Assembly (NCBI RefSeq): GCF_943192995.1
Contig: NZ_CALPCP010000021.1
Location: 1-64,000, forward strand
Direction: 5' to 3'
DNA: 64,000 bases
DNA from: Flintibacter muris
GTDB lineage: Bacteria > Bacillota > Clostridia > Oscillospirales > Oscillospiraceae
Shown here: positions 40,878 to 50,778 of the stretch, one piece after another
Position numbering within the stretch: the first letter of the stretch is position 1
How the letters are laid out: every line of letters starts with the position of its first letter
Made by a program: the position numbers and the translations under genes
Notes under the pieces: model-generated
The model's database searches: none
Told to the model about the DNA's origin: nothing
Seen by the model: only the letters and a program-made list of their open reading frames with translations

Positions 40878-43157
40878 TTATTTCAACTTCCAAATATCCT
40901 CATTGTACTGCTCGATGGTCCGGTCGGAGGAGAAATACCCCGACTTGGCGATATTGACCAGCATCTTTTTTGCCCAGGCCCGGCGGTCGCCGTAGTCCCG
41001 CAGGCAGCGGTCCTTAACTGTGATGTATTCCTCTACATCCAGCAGGGCCATAAACCAGTCCTTGGTCTTCATGTCCTTCCAAAGGGCGGACAGCTCTGCA
41101 GGGTCGCCGATTGCCAGCAGCTCGGGGGAGATGATAAAGTCCACCAGCCCCTCCACCGCCGGGCGGTGGTAGCAGTCCAGGGGGCGGTAGGCCCGGCCGT
41201 CAGGCTCGCTGCCCTTGTACAGGCCGATTACCGTGTCGCTGTTGCGGCCAAAGGTGTAGATGTTGTCCTCCCCCACCAGCTGGGCGATCTCCACATTGGC
41301 GCCGTCCATGGTGCCCAGGGTGACCGCACCGTTGGCCATGAACTTCATGTTGCCGGTGCCGCTGGCCTCCTTGGAGGCCAGGGAAATCTGCTCAGAGATG
41401 TCGCAGGCGGGGATAAGCCGCTCGGCCCAGGTGACATTGTAGTTCTCCACCATGGCCACCCGCAGCCAGGGCCGGACCTGGGGGTCCTGCTCGATAAGCT
41501 TTTGCAGGCAGAGGATCAGGTGGATGATCCGCTTGGCCATGATATAGGCGGGGGCCGCCTTGGCGCCGAACAGCACGGTGACAGGCCGCTCAGGCAGCTT
41601 TCCCTTCTTGATCTCCAGATACTTGTGGATGACATACAGGGCGTTCATCTGCTGCCGCTTGTACTCGTGGAGGCGCTTGACCTGAATATCGAAGACCGAC
41701 TGGGGGTCCAGCTCAATGTGCTGAACGGCCCACAGGATGCGGCACAGGTGGTTCTTGTTGTGCTGCTTCACCTCCAGCAGCCGGTCCAGAACGGCTTCGT
41801 CCTCCTGGAAGTCCAGCAGCTTTTCCAGCTTGCGGGCGTCCTGCCGCCAGTCGGGGCCGATACAACTGTCAATCAGGGCGGTGAGCTTGGGGTCGCAGGC
41901 CTCCAGCCAGCGGCGGAAGGTGACGCCGTTGGTCTTATTGTTGAACTTTTCGGGGTAGAGGTCGTAGAAGGGCTTGAGCTCGGAGTTTTTCAGAATCTCC
42001 GTGTGGAGGGCGGCCACGCCGTTGACGGAAAAGCCGCAGTGGATGTCCATATGGGCCATGTGTACCCGGTTCTGGCCGTCAATGATGGCCACCTTGGGGT
42101 CGGGATGGGCCTGCTTCATGCGGCGGTCCAGCTCTTGGATGACGGGCACCAGCCCGGGGACCACCTTCTCAATAAAGGCCAGGGGCCACTTCTCCAGGGC
42201 CTCGGCCAGGATGGTGTGGTTGGTGTAGGCGCAGGTGCGGCGGACCTGCTCAAAGGCGTTGTCAAAGGACATGCCCCGCTCTGTCAGCAGGCGGATGAGC
42301 TCCGGAATGACCATGGAGGGGTGGGTGTCGTTAATCTGGACCACCACATGGTCGGCCAGGGTATTCAGGGCATACCCCTTGGACTCCAGTTCCGACAGGA
42401 TGAGCTGGGCCCCGGCAGACACCATAAAGTACTGCTGGTACACCCGGAGCAGCCGGCCGGCGTCGTCGCTGTCGTCAGGGTAGAGGAAGGAGGTCAAGCG
42501 GTGGGCGATATCCCCCTTGTCAAAGTCGATCCCCACCCAAGGGGCATCGGCGGGCTGGGCCACGTCAAAGAGGTGGAGCCGGTTGGCGTACTGGTTGTTG
42601 GCCCCAGGGATGACGATATCGTAGAGCACCGCCTTCAGATCAAAGCCGCCGAAGGGGACGTCGAAGCTGACCCCGGTGGGAATCAGCCAGCTGTCCGCCT
42701 TAATCCAGGGGTCGGGGACCTCGGTCTGGCGGCCGTGGTCAAACTTCTGCCGGAACAGGCCGTAGTGATAGTTCAGGCCCACACCGTCACCAGGCAGGCC
42801 CAGGGCGGCGATAGAGTCCAGGAAGCAGGCGGCCAGACGGCCCAGCCCGCCGTTGCCCAGGGAGGGCTCGGGCTCCATAGACTCGATAATCCCCAGGTCC
42901 CGGCCCAGGTCAGCCAGCAGCTCCTTGACCTCGCCGTGCAGCCCCAGGGCCAGCAGATTGTTGCTGAGCAGCTTGCCCATCAGGAATTCGGCGGAAAAGT
43001 AGTAGAGCTTCCGTCCGCCTGCGGGGGCGGGACGGTCCTGGGCCAGACGGCGGGTGAGAATCAGCAGGGCCTCGTAGAGCTGGCGGTCGTCACACTGATC
43101 GGGAGCGCAGCCAAAGCGCGCCTGTGTGGTCTGGAAGAGTTGTTCTTTCAGTTGCAT
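40878..43157 (-). CDS. glgP: Glycogen/maltodextrin phosphorylase
   Basis: Releases glucose-1-phosphate from alpha-1,4-glucans; PLP-dependent. 759 aa with [12 protein letters not shown] near the start, [17 protein letters not shown], and the PLP-lysine region [18 protein letters not shown] (near 606). The length is at the lower end for the family. The start follows AAGGAG. It follows malQ on the same strand, separated by an R2 repeat, which suits a pathway that breaks down stored or imported glucans. Confidence 0.95.
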   Translation of the reverse strand: MQLKEQLFQTTQARFGCAPDQCDDRQLYEALLILTRRLAQDRPAPAGGRKLYYFSAEFLMGKLLSNNLLALGLHGEVKELLADLGRDLGIIESMEPEPSLGNGGLGRLAACFLDSIAALGLPGDGVGLNYHYGLFRQKFDHGRQTEVPDPWIKADSWLIPTGVSFDVPFGGFDLKAVLYDIVIPGANNQYANRLHLFDVAQPADAPWVGIDFDKGDIAHRLTSFLYPDDSDDAGRLLRVYQQYFMVSAGAQLILSELESKGYALNTLADHVVVQINDTHPSMVIPELIRLLTERGMSFDNAFEQVRRTCAYTNHTILAEALEKWPLAFIEKVVPGLVPVIQELDRRMKQAHPDPKVAIIDGQNRVHMAHMDIHCGFSVNGVAALHTEILKNSELKPFYDLYPEKFNNKTNGVTFRRWLEACDPKLTALIDSCIGPDWRQDARKLEKLLDFQEDEAVLDRLLEVKQHNKNHLCRILWAVQHIELDPQSVFDIQVKRLHEYKRQQMNALYVIHKYLEIKKGKLPERPVTVLFGAKAAPAYIMAKRIIHLILCLQKLIEQDPQVRPWLRVAMVENYNVTWAERLIPACDISEQISLASKEASGTGNMKFMANGAVTLGTMDGANVEIAQLVGEDNIYTFGRNSDTVIGLYKGSEPDGRAYRPLDCYHRPAVEGLVDFIISPELLAIGDPAELSALWKDMKTKDWFMALLDVEEYITVKDRCLRDYGDRRAWAKKMLVNIAKSGYFSSDRTIEQYNEDIWKLK

Positions 43158-43214
43158 AGATATATCTCCTTAATTCGTTGGGGTTCAGGGACGCTCTCTC
43201 GTCCCCCTGTGGGG

Positions 43215-43353
43215 AAAGGCCCCCTTTGCAAAGGGGGCTCCCGGCGAAGCCGGGTGGGGGGGTCTCCCGAAGGGGAATCGATATATTTCATCGGGGAAAA
43301 CCCTCCGTCACCGCCTGCGGCGGTGACACCTCCCTTTGCGAAGGGAGGCTTTT
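43215..43353. repeat. R2 repeat between malQ and glgP
   Basis: AAAGGCCCCCTTTGCAAAGG at one end, CCTCCCTTTGCGAAGGGAGG at the other, with CCCGGCGAAGCCGGG inside. Same family as 25358-25493. Confidence 0.8.
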
Positions 43354-43369
43354 GACACGGCTGAGACCG

Positions 43370-44875
43370 CTATTTTCTCTTCGTCTTGGGCGGATGGGGC
43401 AGCCGCTGATATACCTCCATCTCCCGGCGCAGGTGTTTGGAGAGCTTTTCGTCATAGGTGCCGGGCAGGGCCCGCCACTGCCAATTATTCCCTAATGTAG
43501 AGGGAGTATTCATCCTGGCCTGGCCGCCCAGCCCCAGCAGGTCCTGGAACTGCATAATCGCCAGGTCGGCAGGGGAGGCCCAGGCCGAGCGCATCATCCC
43601 CCAGTGGTAGCCCTCCCGCTTGGACAGGCGCAGATAGGCCTTGGCATAGGATACCTCCTTTTTGGAGGCGGAGGCCATCCAGCCCTGGATGGTATCGTTG
43701 TCGTGGGTGCCGGCGTACACCACACAGTGGGCGGGGTAGCGGTGGGGCAGGTAGTCGCTCTCCACGTCCCGGCTGCCAAAGGCGAACTCCAGCACCCTCA
43801 TCCCGGGGTAGCCCGAGTCTTTGAGCAGCTTGTGTACCGAGGGGGTGAGAAAGCCTAAATCCTCGGCAATGATGTCCTTTTTTCCCAGGGCCTTGTTCAC
43901 CGTTTTGAAAAAGGCGATACCCGGCCCAGGCTTCCAGCGGCCATTGCGGGCGGTCTTATCCCCATAGGGGATAGCGTAGTAGGAGTCAAACCCCCGGAAG
44001 TGGTCAATGCGCAGGGTGTCGTACAGCTGGAACTGGAAGGAGATGCGCTGCAGCCACCAGGCGTAGCCGTCCTCCTTCATTCTCTCCCAGTCGAAGAGGG
44101 GGTTGCCCCACAGCTGGCCGTCGGCAGTAAAGGCGTCGGGGGGACAGCCGGCCACCTCGGTGGGCAGGCCGTCCTCGTCCAGCTGAAACAGGGGCCGGTT
44201 GGCCCACACGTCGGCGCTGTCCAGCGCCACATAGATGGGCAGATCCCCCAGGACGGATATGCCCTTTTGATTGATATAGCCTTTCAGCTCCTGCCACTGG
44301 CGGAAGAAGAGATACTGTACCGCCTTCCAAAAGGCGATATCCTCCGCAAGCTCCTTGCCCGCGCGGTCCATGGCCTCCTTCCGGCGCAGGCGCATCCCCT
44401 CGGGCCACTGGTGCCAGGGGATGCCGCCGTATTTTCCCTTCAGGGCCATAAAAAAGGCGTAGTCCTCCAGCCACTCCCCCTGTTCCTGGCAGAAGACGGC
44501 AAAATCAGGCCGCTCCTGGGCTAAAAGGCGGCCGCAGGCCTTGCGGAGCACGGGGTAGCGGGTGACGTACATCAGTCCGTAGTCCACCCGCTCAGGGTCG
44601 CCGCCCCAGTTCAGGTCCTGGTACTCCCCAGGCTCCAGAAGGCCCTCCTCCGCCAGCAGATCCAAGTCGATAAAATAGGGGTTGCCGGCAAAGGAGGAGA
44701 AGGACTGATAGGGAGAGTCGCCATAGCTGGTGGGCCCCAGAGGCAGGACCTGCCAGCAGCTCTGGCCGCCGGCGGCCAGAAAATCCGCAAACTTTCGCGC
44801 CTGCGCGCCCAGCGTGCCGATCCCGTAGGGGGAGGGCAGGGAGGACACGGGCATCAGGATTCCCGCTTTTCTCAC
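43370..44875 (-). CDS. malQ: 4-alpha-glucanotransferase (amylomaltase)
   Basis: Transfers glucan segments between maltodextrins, making chains for GlgP. GH77 enzyme, 501 aa, with WQVLPLGPTSYGDSPYQS, the catalytic Asp in RIDHFRGF (near 289), the acid/base Glu in EDLG (near 338) and the stabilising Asp in THDND (near 391). It starts with GTG at 44875 after AAGGGG; an ATG two bases earlier is in another frame. Its predicted promoter lies just upstream. Confidence 0.95.
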   Translation of the reverse strand: MRKAGILMPVSSLPSPYGIGTLGAQARKFADFLAAGGQSCWQVLPLGPTSYGDSPYQSFSSFAGNPYFIDLDLLAEEGLLEPGEYQDLNWGGDPERVDYGLMYVTRYPVLRKACGRLLAQERPDFAVFCQEQGEWLEDYAFFMALKGKYGGIPWHQWPEGMRLRRKEAMDRAGKELAEDIAFWKAVQYLFFRQWQELKGYINQKGISVLGDLPIYVALDSADVWANRPLFQLDEDGLPTEVAGCPPDAFTADGQLWGNPLFDWERMKEDGYAWWLQRISFQFQLYDTLRIDHFRGFDSYYAIPYGDKTARNGRWKPGPGIAFFKTVNKALGKKDIIAEDLGFLTPSVHKLLKDSGYPGMRVLEFAFGSRDVESDYLPHRYPAHCVVYAGTHDNDTIQGWMASASKKEVSYAKAYLRLSKREGYHWGMMRSAWASPADLAIMQFQDLLGLGGQARMNTPSTLGNNWQWRALPGTYDEKLSKHLRREMEVYQRLPHPPKTKRK

Positions 44876-44934
44876 ATTGGAATCCCCTTTCTTGTAAATT
44901 TTGGATGATTATGCCATCAAATACAGGCAGGGCA

Positions 44935-44963
44935 ATTTTAGCACATTTAAAGCGGGAACGCAA
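44935..44963 (-). promoter_or_regulatory. Predicted sigma-A promoter of malQ-glgP
   Basis: On the minus strand TTGCGT (44958-44963) and TAAAAT (44935-44940) are 17 bp apart, about 60 bp upstream of the malQ start. Confidence 0.6.
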
Positions 44964-45061
44964 GTGCCATAGAAGCGGCCAGCTTCTTGACCGGGAAAAT
45001 TCCCTGCAAAATTTATCAGGGCAAAGCATTTTAAATAAATGAGAGATATATTCTATGTTTA

Positions 45062-45090
45062 TTGCAATATTCGGCATATTATGGTAGAAT
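45062..45090 (+). promoter_or_regulatory. Plus-strand promoter facing the candidate small RNA
   Basis: TTGCAA (45062-45067) and TAGAAT (45085-45090) are 17 bp apart. Transcription would run against the small RNA and toward the acyltransferase gene. Confidence 0.5.
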
Positions 45091-45234
45091 AAAAAACTCC
45101 CTCAGCCCGAGGGGACTGAAGGCGTGCTGTTGCATATTGGCGGTTTACCGTTTGTGCCTCATCGGGTATTGCGATACTTATGTACCTGGCTGCCATAACT
45201 ATATAGAGCCAACCGTCAGTAACAGCGGTTTTCT
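45091..45234 (-). ncRNA. Candidate small RNA with its own promoter and terminator
   Basis: On the minus strand a promoter (45241-45268) is followed by about 144 nt with several small hairpins (AACCG/CGGTT, GTAT/ATAC, CGGT/ACCG), ending at CCCTCGGGCTGAGGG and six T (45091-45113). No protein with a clear start and ribosome binding site fits. It could be a free regulatory RNA or an antisense RNA of a type I system; it is too short for a leader of malQ with the terminator in place. No Rfam family is recognised. The plus-strand promoter overlaps its 3' end. Confidence 0.45.
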
Positions 45235-45240
45235 GTTTGT

Positions 45241-45268
45241 ATGATACCGTGTGCAGTGTCTCTGTCAA
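45241..45268 (-). promoter_or_regulatory. Promoter of the candidate small RNA
   Basis: On the minus strand TTGACA (45263-45268) and TATCAT (45241-45246) are 16 bp apart. The -35 box is perfect. Confidence 0.55.
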
Positions 45269-45334
45269 GTAATTTTTGACAAAGGCTTTCAGCAGCAGCG
45301 GCGGTGCCGCCGCATTATAAAAAAGGAGTACGCC

Positions 45335-46351
45335 ATGGGCTACCGTATTTTGAGCAAATACCGCACCGAACTGATGGGCGTTGCCATCCTCTGGGTCATG
45401 CTGTTTCACTCCTTCGACCTGGATATGGGCCACCCTCTGCTGGAGTGGTTCCGGGCCGCCGGCTTTGGCGGGGTGGACATTTTTATTCTGCTGTCCTCCA
45501 TGGGGCTGGTGATGTCCCTGTCCAGGCGGGAGCAGAGCTACTCCCAATTCATGGCCCGGCGGGCGGCCCGGATACTTCCGGCCTATTATCTGGTGATGAT
45601 CCCCTATACTCTGTTTGTCCTGCTCACCCGGGGCGGGCACTGGAGCGCCCTGATTTGGAACGCCGCCCTGCTGTACTACTGGGTCCGCCCCCTGGGGGCT
45701 TTTAACTGGTATGTGGCCGGGTCTATGACCTTTTACGCCGTCACTCCCGCCTGCTTCCGCCGGCTGCGCTGCAGCAAACATCGGGAACTGCTCACTGGCC
45801 TGGGCACCCTGCTGGGCCTGCTGGCCGGCCGGGTGCTGATGATCGATGGTTTTTGGTACTCCATGGATGTATTTTTCCGCATTCCCATCTTTTTCCTGGG
45901 CCTGCTGCTGGGCTTTTACGTGCTGGAGGATCGGAGGCTGGGGGCCAGGGATCTTCTGTTCTGGTGCTTCTGGCTGGGGCTGGGCGTTGCCTACCTGATG
46001 TACATGGGCAAGGGTCCCTACGCCGATTACCACCCGCTTTGCTATCTGTTTCTGTTTACCACGGTGCCTATGTGCTTTGTGATCTGCTGGTGCTTTGAAC
46101 GCCTGCCCCTGGGCTGGCTCCAGGCCTTTTTTCGGCTGCTGGGCGGGCACAGCCTGGAAATTTATCTGCTCAACGTCAGCCTGTTTTCCGAGGTGGAGCT
46201 GCTGCGCCGGCTGGTCCGCTTCGGCCCAAGCAACCGGCTGTATTTTCTGCTGTCCTACGCCGCCAACATCTTTCTGGCTCTGCTGCTCCGCCGGGCGGTG
46301 GAATGGCTGCGCAAGGCCTGGCTGAATGTCAGGAAACAACGGGCAGCTTAG
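45335..46351 (+). CDS. Acyltransferase 3 family membrane protein
   Basis: 338 aa with about ten hydrophobic helices. The family (OafA-like) moves acetyl or other acyl groups onto envelope sugars. Signature features: ELMGVAILWVMLFHSF at the start with the conserved His, GFGGVDIFILLSSMGL, and the RRAARILPAYY motif. The ATG at 45335 follows AAAGGAG. The downstream R3 repeat separates it from the next gene. The acceptor is unknown. Confidence 0.85.
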   Translation: MGYRILSKYRTELMGVAILWVMLFHSFDLDMGHPLLEWFRAAGFGGVDIFILLSSMGLVMSLSRREQSYSQFMARRAARILPAYYLVMIPYTLFVLLTRGGHWSALIWNAALLYYWVRPLGAFNWYVAGSMTFYAVTPACFRRLRCSKHRELLTGLGTLLGLLAGRVLMIDGFWYSMDVFFRIPIFFLGLLLGFYVLEDRRLGARDLLFWCFWLGLGVAYLMYMGKGPYADYHPLCYLFLFTTVPMCFVICWCFERLPLGWLQAFFRLLGGHSLEIYLLNVSLFSEVELLRRLVRFGPSNRLYFLLSYAANIFLALLLRRAVEWLRKAWLNVRKQRAA

Positions 46352-46372
46352 ACCGCCCCCTGTTTCGTCCAC

Positions 46373-46484
46373 GGAAATCCATTTTCAGACCATCCTGCCG
46401 CACTTGCAGGGCGGAACAACTCGGCCCGCCGTTGGCTGGCAGTTTTTCCAACGCCGCGCCCAACAGCGCCAAAATTGATTTCCC
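46373..46484. repeat. R3 repeat downstream of the acyltransferase gene
   Basis: About 112 bp bounded by GGAAATCCATTTT and AAAATTGATTTCC, with CAGGGCGG...ACTCGGCCCGCCG inside. One other copy at 50779-50905. Confidence 0.75.
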
Positions 46485-46504
46485 TGTATTTCGTCAAACA
46501 ACAG

Positions 46505-46533
46505 TTGCGAATTGTTTGGTGATATTTTATAAT
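46505..46533 (+). promoter_or_regulatory. Predicted sigma-A promoter of the YmdB-like gene
   Basis: TTGCGA (46505-46510) and TATAAT (46528-46533) are 17 bp apart. Confidence 0.7.
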
Positions 46534-46572
46534 AGGCAGGTAGGAAACAACCATCGGCAAGGAGGATATTCT

Positions 46573-47349
46573 ATGCTGTTAAACGTATTAGCCGTGGGCG
46601 ACGTGGTGGGCGAGGGGGGGCAGGACATTCTGTCCCGCCGCCTGCCCGGCCTGCGTGAGGAGACGGGGGCCCACTTCACCGTGGTCAACGGGGAAAACGC
46701 CTCCGGGGTGGGCATCACCCCCGCCCAGGCCCGGCGGATTCTGGAGGCCGGGGCCGACGTAATTACCCTGGGCAACCACACCTGGAACCGTATCCAGATC
46801 GGGGCCTTTCTGGACAAGGACGAGCGCATTCTCCGTCCCGCCAACTACGCCGGGCGGGTGCCGGGCCGGGGCTTTGGCGTCTATCAGTGCCAGGGACTGC
46901 GGCTGGGGGTGCTGAACATCATGGGCCGGGTGGACCTGAACTCCAACCTGGACAGCCCCTTTAAAGCGGCCAATTTCTATGTCAACCGGGGGGAGTTTGA
47001 CCTGCTCCTGGTGGACTTCCATGCCGAGGCCACCAGCGAAAAGGGGGCCATGGGCTGGCATCTGGACGGCCGGGCGGCGGCGGTATGGGGGACCCACACC
47101 CACGTCCCCACAGCGGACTGCCGGGTCCTGCCCCAGGGCACCGGCTTTGTCACCGACCTGGGGATGACCGGGCCGGTCAACTCTGTGCTGGGCATCAAGC
47201 CGGAAAACTCCCTTAACCTCTTTTTAGGCGGCCTGCCCCGGCGGTATGAGGAGGCCGAGGGAAACTGCAAGCTTAACGCCTGCCTGTTCACCATTGATAC
47301 CGGCAAAAAGAGGTGTGTCGCCGTCCGCCGGGCGGACATTGAGGAGTAG
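46573..47349 (+). CDS. ymdB: YmdB-like metallophosphoesterase
   Basis: 258 aa, TIGR00282-type. The Bacillus member is a cyclic-nucleotide phosphodiesterase that affects biofilm and gene expression. Motifs of the metallophosphoesterase fold are visible: GDVVGEGG, VNGENASGVGIT, GNHTWNR, DFHAEATSEK and GTHTHVPTAD. The ATG follows GGAGGAT. It begins a plus-strand run and has a promoter. Length normal. Confidence 0.92.
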   Translation: MLLNVLAVGDVVGEGGQDILSRRLPGLREETGAHFTVVNGENASGVGITPAQARRILEAGADVITLGNHTWNRIQIGAFLDKDERILRPANYAGRVPGRGFGVYQCQGLRLGVLNIMGRVDLNSNLDSPFKAANFYVNRGEFDLLLVDFHAEATSEKGAMGWHLDGRAAAVWGTHTHVPTADCRVLPQGTGFVTDLGMTGPVNSVLGIKPENSLNLFLGGLPRRYEEAEGNCKLNACLFTIDTGKKRCVAVRRADIEE

Positions 47350-47376
47350 GCAATCTGGTAGCAAAGAGGTAGCATT

Positions 47377-48450
47377 ATGTTAAAAATCATCCACGGGGCT
47401 GACTTCCACCTGGACAGCCCCTTTGCCGGGCTGAGCCCGCAGCGGGCCGTCCAGCGGCGGGGGGAGCAGCGGGAGCTGCTGGAGCGTCTGGCCGGGCTGG
47501 CCCGGGAGAAAAACGCCGATCTGGTGCTGCTGGCGGGGGACCTGCTGGACTCGGAGCGGGTCTTCCGTGAGACCGCCCAGGCCCTATGCTCCGCCCTGGC
47601 GGCCATCCCCTGCCCGGTGTTCATCTCGCCGGGCAACCACGACTTTTACAGCCCCAGATCCATCTGGACCACCCTGGACTGGCCGGAAAACGTACATATT
47701 TTTTCCTCTGAAGAGCTGGAGCAGGTCAGCCTGCCCGGCTGTACCCTGTGGGGAAGGGCCTTCACCGGCCCCCATCAGGACGCCTGCCCCCTGGACGGCC
47801 TGAACGTCCCGGAGGACGGCAAGCTCCACATCGCCTGTCTCCACGGCTGCGTAGGGCCTCAAAACAGCTACGGCCCCATCTCGCCTTTGGATATCGCCTC
47901 CAGCGGGCTGGACTACCTGGCCCTGGGCCATGTCCACCAGGCCAGCGGCCTGCAAAAAGAGGGAAACACTTTCTGGGCCTACCCCGGCTGTCCCGAGGGG
48001 CGGGGCTTTGACGAGCTGGGGGAGAAGGGCGTGCTGTATCTGGAGGCGGAGCCGGGAAAGATAAACGCCCGGTTTATCCCCCTGGCCAAGTACCGGTACG
48101 AGATTTTTTCCGCGGATATTACCGGGCCGGAGGGCGCGCTGTCCGCCATTTTAGAGGTTCTGCCCGGAAAAACCAGCGACCTTATCTGCCGCGTTGTTCT
48201 GACCGGCGAGGGCGAAGCCCCTAACCTGACAAAATTGCACCAGCTCCTGTCCTCTGAATTTTACGGCCTGACCCTGATTGACCACACCCGCCTGCCCGAA
48301 GACCTGTGGGCCCGGCGGGAGGAGGACGCCCTCACAGGGCTGTTCCTGCGGATCATGTGGGAAAAGTGCCGGGAGGAACCGGACAATCCCCTCTGGCAGA
48401 TGGCCGCCCGGTATGGGCTGGCCGCCCTGGAAGGAGGTGAGGAGGCGTGA
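47377..48450 (+). CDS. yhaO: SbcD/YhaO-like DNA repair exonuclease
   Basis: 357 aa. Metallophosphoesterase with the Mre11/SbcD motifs GADFHLD, AGDLLD, SPGNHDFY, LHG and GHVH. Its partner, the SMC-like ATPase, follows and overlaps it by 4 nt (GTGA), the arrangement of YhaO/YhaN in Bacillus. Together they would form an SbcCD-like nuclease. The start codon lies 27 nt after the ymdB stop with a weak AAAGAGG site. Confidence 0.9.
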   Translation: MLKIIHGADFHLDSPFAGLSPQRAVQRRGEQRELLERLAGLAREKNADLVLLAGDLLDSERVFRETAQALCSALAAIPCPVFISPGNHDFYSPRSIWTTLDWPENVHIFSSEELEQVSLPGCTLWGRAFTGPHQDACPLDGLNVPEDGKLHIACLHGCVGPQNSYGPISPLDIASSGLDYLALGHVHQASGLQKEGNTFWAYPGCPEGRGFDELGEKGVLYLEAEPGKINARFIPLAKYRYEIFSADITGPEGALSAILEVLPGKTSDLICRVVLTGEGEAPNLTKLHQLLSSEFYGLTLIDHTRLPEDLWARREEDALTGLFLRIMWEKCREEPDNPLWQMAARYGLAALEGGEEA

Positions 48451-50693
48451 AAATCAAATCCATGACCGCCACCTTTGGCCGGCTGGAAAAGGCCCGGCTG
48501 GAGCCGGGGCCCGGCCTCACCCTGATCCACGCCCCCAACGAGGGGGGCAAATCCACCTGGGCCGCCTTCTGGCGGACTATGCTCTACGGCATTGACACCC
48601 GAGACCGGGATAAAAAAGGCTACCTGGCCGACAAAAACCGCTACCAGCCCTGGTCCGGCGCCCCCATGGAGGGAGAGATCACGCTGGAGTATGAGGGCAG
48701 GGATATCACCATCCGCCGGGGTCCCCGAGGAAACAGTCCCTTCGGGTTCTTCTCCGCCGTCTACACCGGCACTCAGGAGCCCGTCCCCGGCCTCACCGCC
48801 TCCAACTGCGGCGAGCTGCTCACCGGTGTGGGCGCGGAGGTCTTTTCCCGCTCCGCCTTTCTGGGGGACGGAAACCTGTCCCTCACCACCGCCCCTGAGC
48901 TGGAGCGGCGCATTGCCGCCCTGGTCAGCTCAGGGGAGGAGGATGTGTCCTTCTCCCAGGCCATGGGGCGGCTGAAGGAGTGGAAAAACCGGCGGCAGGT
49001 CAACAAAAGCGTGGGGGAGATCCCCAAGCTGGAGGGGGAGCTGTCTCAGGTCCGGGAGGCGCTGGAGCAGCTGGAGGATATCTCCGCCCAGGTGACCCGG
49101 CTGGAGGGGGAACAGGCCGCCCTGGCCCGGGAGCGGGAGGAGCTGTCCCGCCAAATGGAGGCCCACCGGGCCGCCGTCCGGCAAAAGCTGGACCTGCGGT
49201 ATGCCCAGGCCGAGGAGGAGTATCAGGCCGCACGGACACAGCTGTCCAACCTGGAGGCGGAATGGGCCGCACGTCCCCTCCCTCATCGGGAGGAGCTGAA
49301 AAAGGCCCAGGGGGAGCTGCAATACCTCAAGGTTCTGGAGGAGGAGATCAAGCAGGGCTCCGCCGCCCTGGAGGAGTCCAAACAGTCCGCCGCCCTGGCC
49401 CAAGAGGCCGCCAAGGACGAACGCTTTACCGGCCTGTCCGGAGAGGAGGCGGTCACCAAGGCAGGAGAAGACGCGGCCGCCTATCACGCGGCTATTAAGA
49501 GAGCGGCTGGGCTTCGCAAGCGCTTTTTTCTGTTTCATGCCACGTTTATTTCGGTGTCTGCCTATTTCCTTTTCTCAAGCTGGTATACCTTCCGTCAGAC
49601 CAATCTTATTCTCCCCATACTGGCTGTCTATGCTTTGCTGACCTGTCTGTCCTTTCTGTGCCTGCGTTCCTCCTCCAAGATACGAAAGCAGGCCGGGGAA
49701 TTGCTGGCCCAATACGGCGTTCAGACTCCGGAGGAGCTCACCGCCCAGGCGCTTAGCTATCGGGACCTGTGTCAGGCGGCCGGCAAGGCCGTCCACGAGG
49801 TGGAGGTCATCCAAAACGCCGTTGCCGAGCGGGAGACCAAGCTGGAGGCCACCCAGCAGCAGCTGCTGGACTTTGTCCACCAGTTTGCCCCGGAGGCCAG
49901 CGACATGTTCGGCTGCTCGGCAGCCCTGTCCCGGGCGCTGAACGTGGACCACGACCTGGCCCTGGCCCGGGACCGGACGGAGGAGCGCCGCCGCCGTCTG
50001 GACGACCTGACCGCCCAGGGGGCCGGGCGCGGAGAGGACCCCGGCGTCCAGCTGCCCGTCCCCGAGGCGGGGACGGAGGAGACCGCCCAGGCCCTGGCCC
50101 GAACTGCCCAGCAACTGGAACAGGTCACTGCCCAGCTCAACCAGGCCCAGGGCACCCTCCAGGCCATGGGCGACCCCGCCGCCCTGTCCGCCCAGGCGGA
50201 GGAGCTGGAGGGGCGCCTGGAGCGCCGCAGGCTGGAGTTTGACGCCCTCGCCGCCGCTATGGACGCCCTCACCCAGGCAAATTCCCAGCTCCAGGAGCGG
50301 TTTTCCCCGGAGCTGAACCGGCTCACCGGCCAGTACATGGCCCGGCTCACCCGCGAGAAGTACCCGGCGGTATCCCTTACCCGGGAGCTGGAGGGCTTTG
50401 TCCGGGAGGGAGACGGGGTGCTGCCCCGCTCCGCCCTGTACCTGTCCCGGGGGACGGCGGACCAGCTCTATCTGGCCCTCCGGCTGGCGGTATGCCGGCT
50501 GTGCCTGCCCGAAAAGCCCCCCATCCTGCTGGACGACGCCCTGACCTCCTTTGACGATTCCCGCCTGGAGGGGGCACTGGAACTGCTGTGGGAGCTGTCC
50601 GGTGAGCAGCAGCTGCTCCTGTTCTCCTGCCAGAAGCGGGAGGGGGAGGTGCTGGCCGATATGCCTGGGGTGAAGAAGATTGAGCTGTTGTGA
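48447..50693 (+). CDS. yhaN: YhaN-like SMC-type ATPase with internal membrane helices
   Basis: 748 aa. Walker A HAPNEGGKST (about 29-38) starts an ABC-type ATPase. Coiled coil covers about 195-340 and 480-620. Two hydrophobic helices (FHATFISVSAYFLFSSW and ILPILAVYALLTCLSFL, about 360-410) lie mid-chain. The C-terminal half of the ATPase has LSRGTADQLYLALRLAV (ABC signature) and LLDDALTSFDD (Walker B). The membrane segments suggest that the complex is tethered. Starts at GTG overlapping the upstream stop; AAGGAGG precedes it. Confidence 0.88.
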   Translation: MKIKSMTATFGRLEKARLEPGPGLTLIHAPNEGGKSTWAAFWRTMLYGIDTRDRDKKGYLADKNRYQPWSGAPMEGEITLEYEGRDITIRRGPRGNSPFGFFSAVYTGTQEPVPGLTASNCGELLTGVGAEVFSRSAFLGDGNLSLTTAPELERRIAALVSSGEEDVSFSQAMGRLKEWKNRRQVNKSVGEIPKLEGELSQVREALEQLEDISAQVTRLEGEQAALAREREELSRQMEAHRAAVRQKLDLRYAQAEEEYQAARTQLSNLEAEWAARPLPHREELKKAQGELQYLKVLEEEIKQGSAALEESKQSAALAQEAAKDERFTGLSGEEAVTKAGEDAAAYHAAIKRAAGLRKRFFLFHATFISVSAYFLFSSWYTFRQTNLILPILAVYALLTCLSFLCLRSSSKIRKQAGELLAQYGVQTPEELTAQALSYRDLCQAAGKAVHEVEVIQNAVAERETKLEATQQQLLDFVHQFAPEASDMFGCSAALSRALNVDHDLALARDRTEERRRRLDDLTAQGAGRGEDPGVQLPVPEAGTEETAQALARTAQQLEQVTAQLNQAQGTLQAMGDPAALSAQAEELEGRLERRRLEFDALAAAMDALTQANSQLQERFSPELNRLTGQYMARLTREKYPAVSLTRELEGFVREGDGVLPRSALYLSRGTADQLYLALRLAVCRLCLPEKPPILLDDALTSFDDSRLEGALELLWELSGEQQLLLFSCQKREGEVLADMPGVKKIELL

Positions 50694-50696
50694 ACA

Positions 50697-50777
50697 AGAT
50701 TCAGCAGACTTGATTTACTTCGTAATATTTTGCTTCGCAAAACGCAATTCTCAGCCAGCCTGCGGCTGACAGCCCCA
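50697..50777. repeat. Partial R1 element
   Basis: Contains GCAGACTTGATTTACTTCGTA, TTTTGCTTCGCAAAACGCAAT (abbreviated) and CAGCCTGCGGCTGACAGC, as in the R1 copy at 30.8 kb. Both outer ends are missing. It abuts an R3 element. Confidence 0.6.
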
Positions 50778-50778
50778 A

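Noticed and set aside
41166-43355. Long open frame on the plus strand opposite glgP
   Set aside because: Antisense shadow that also runs into an R2 repeat.
45062-45244. A 60-codon plus-strand frame opposite the candidate small RNA
   Set aside because: Low-quality peptide, start overlaps the promoter, no ribosome binding site.
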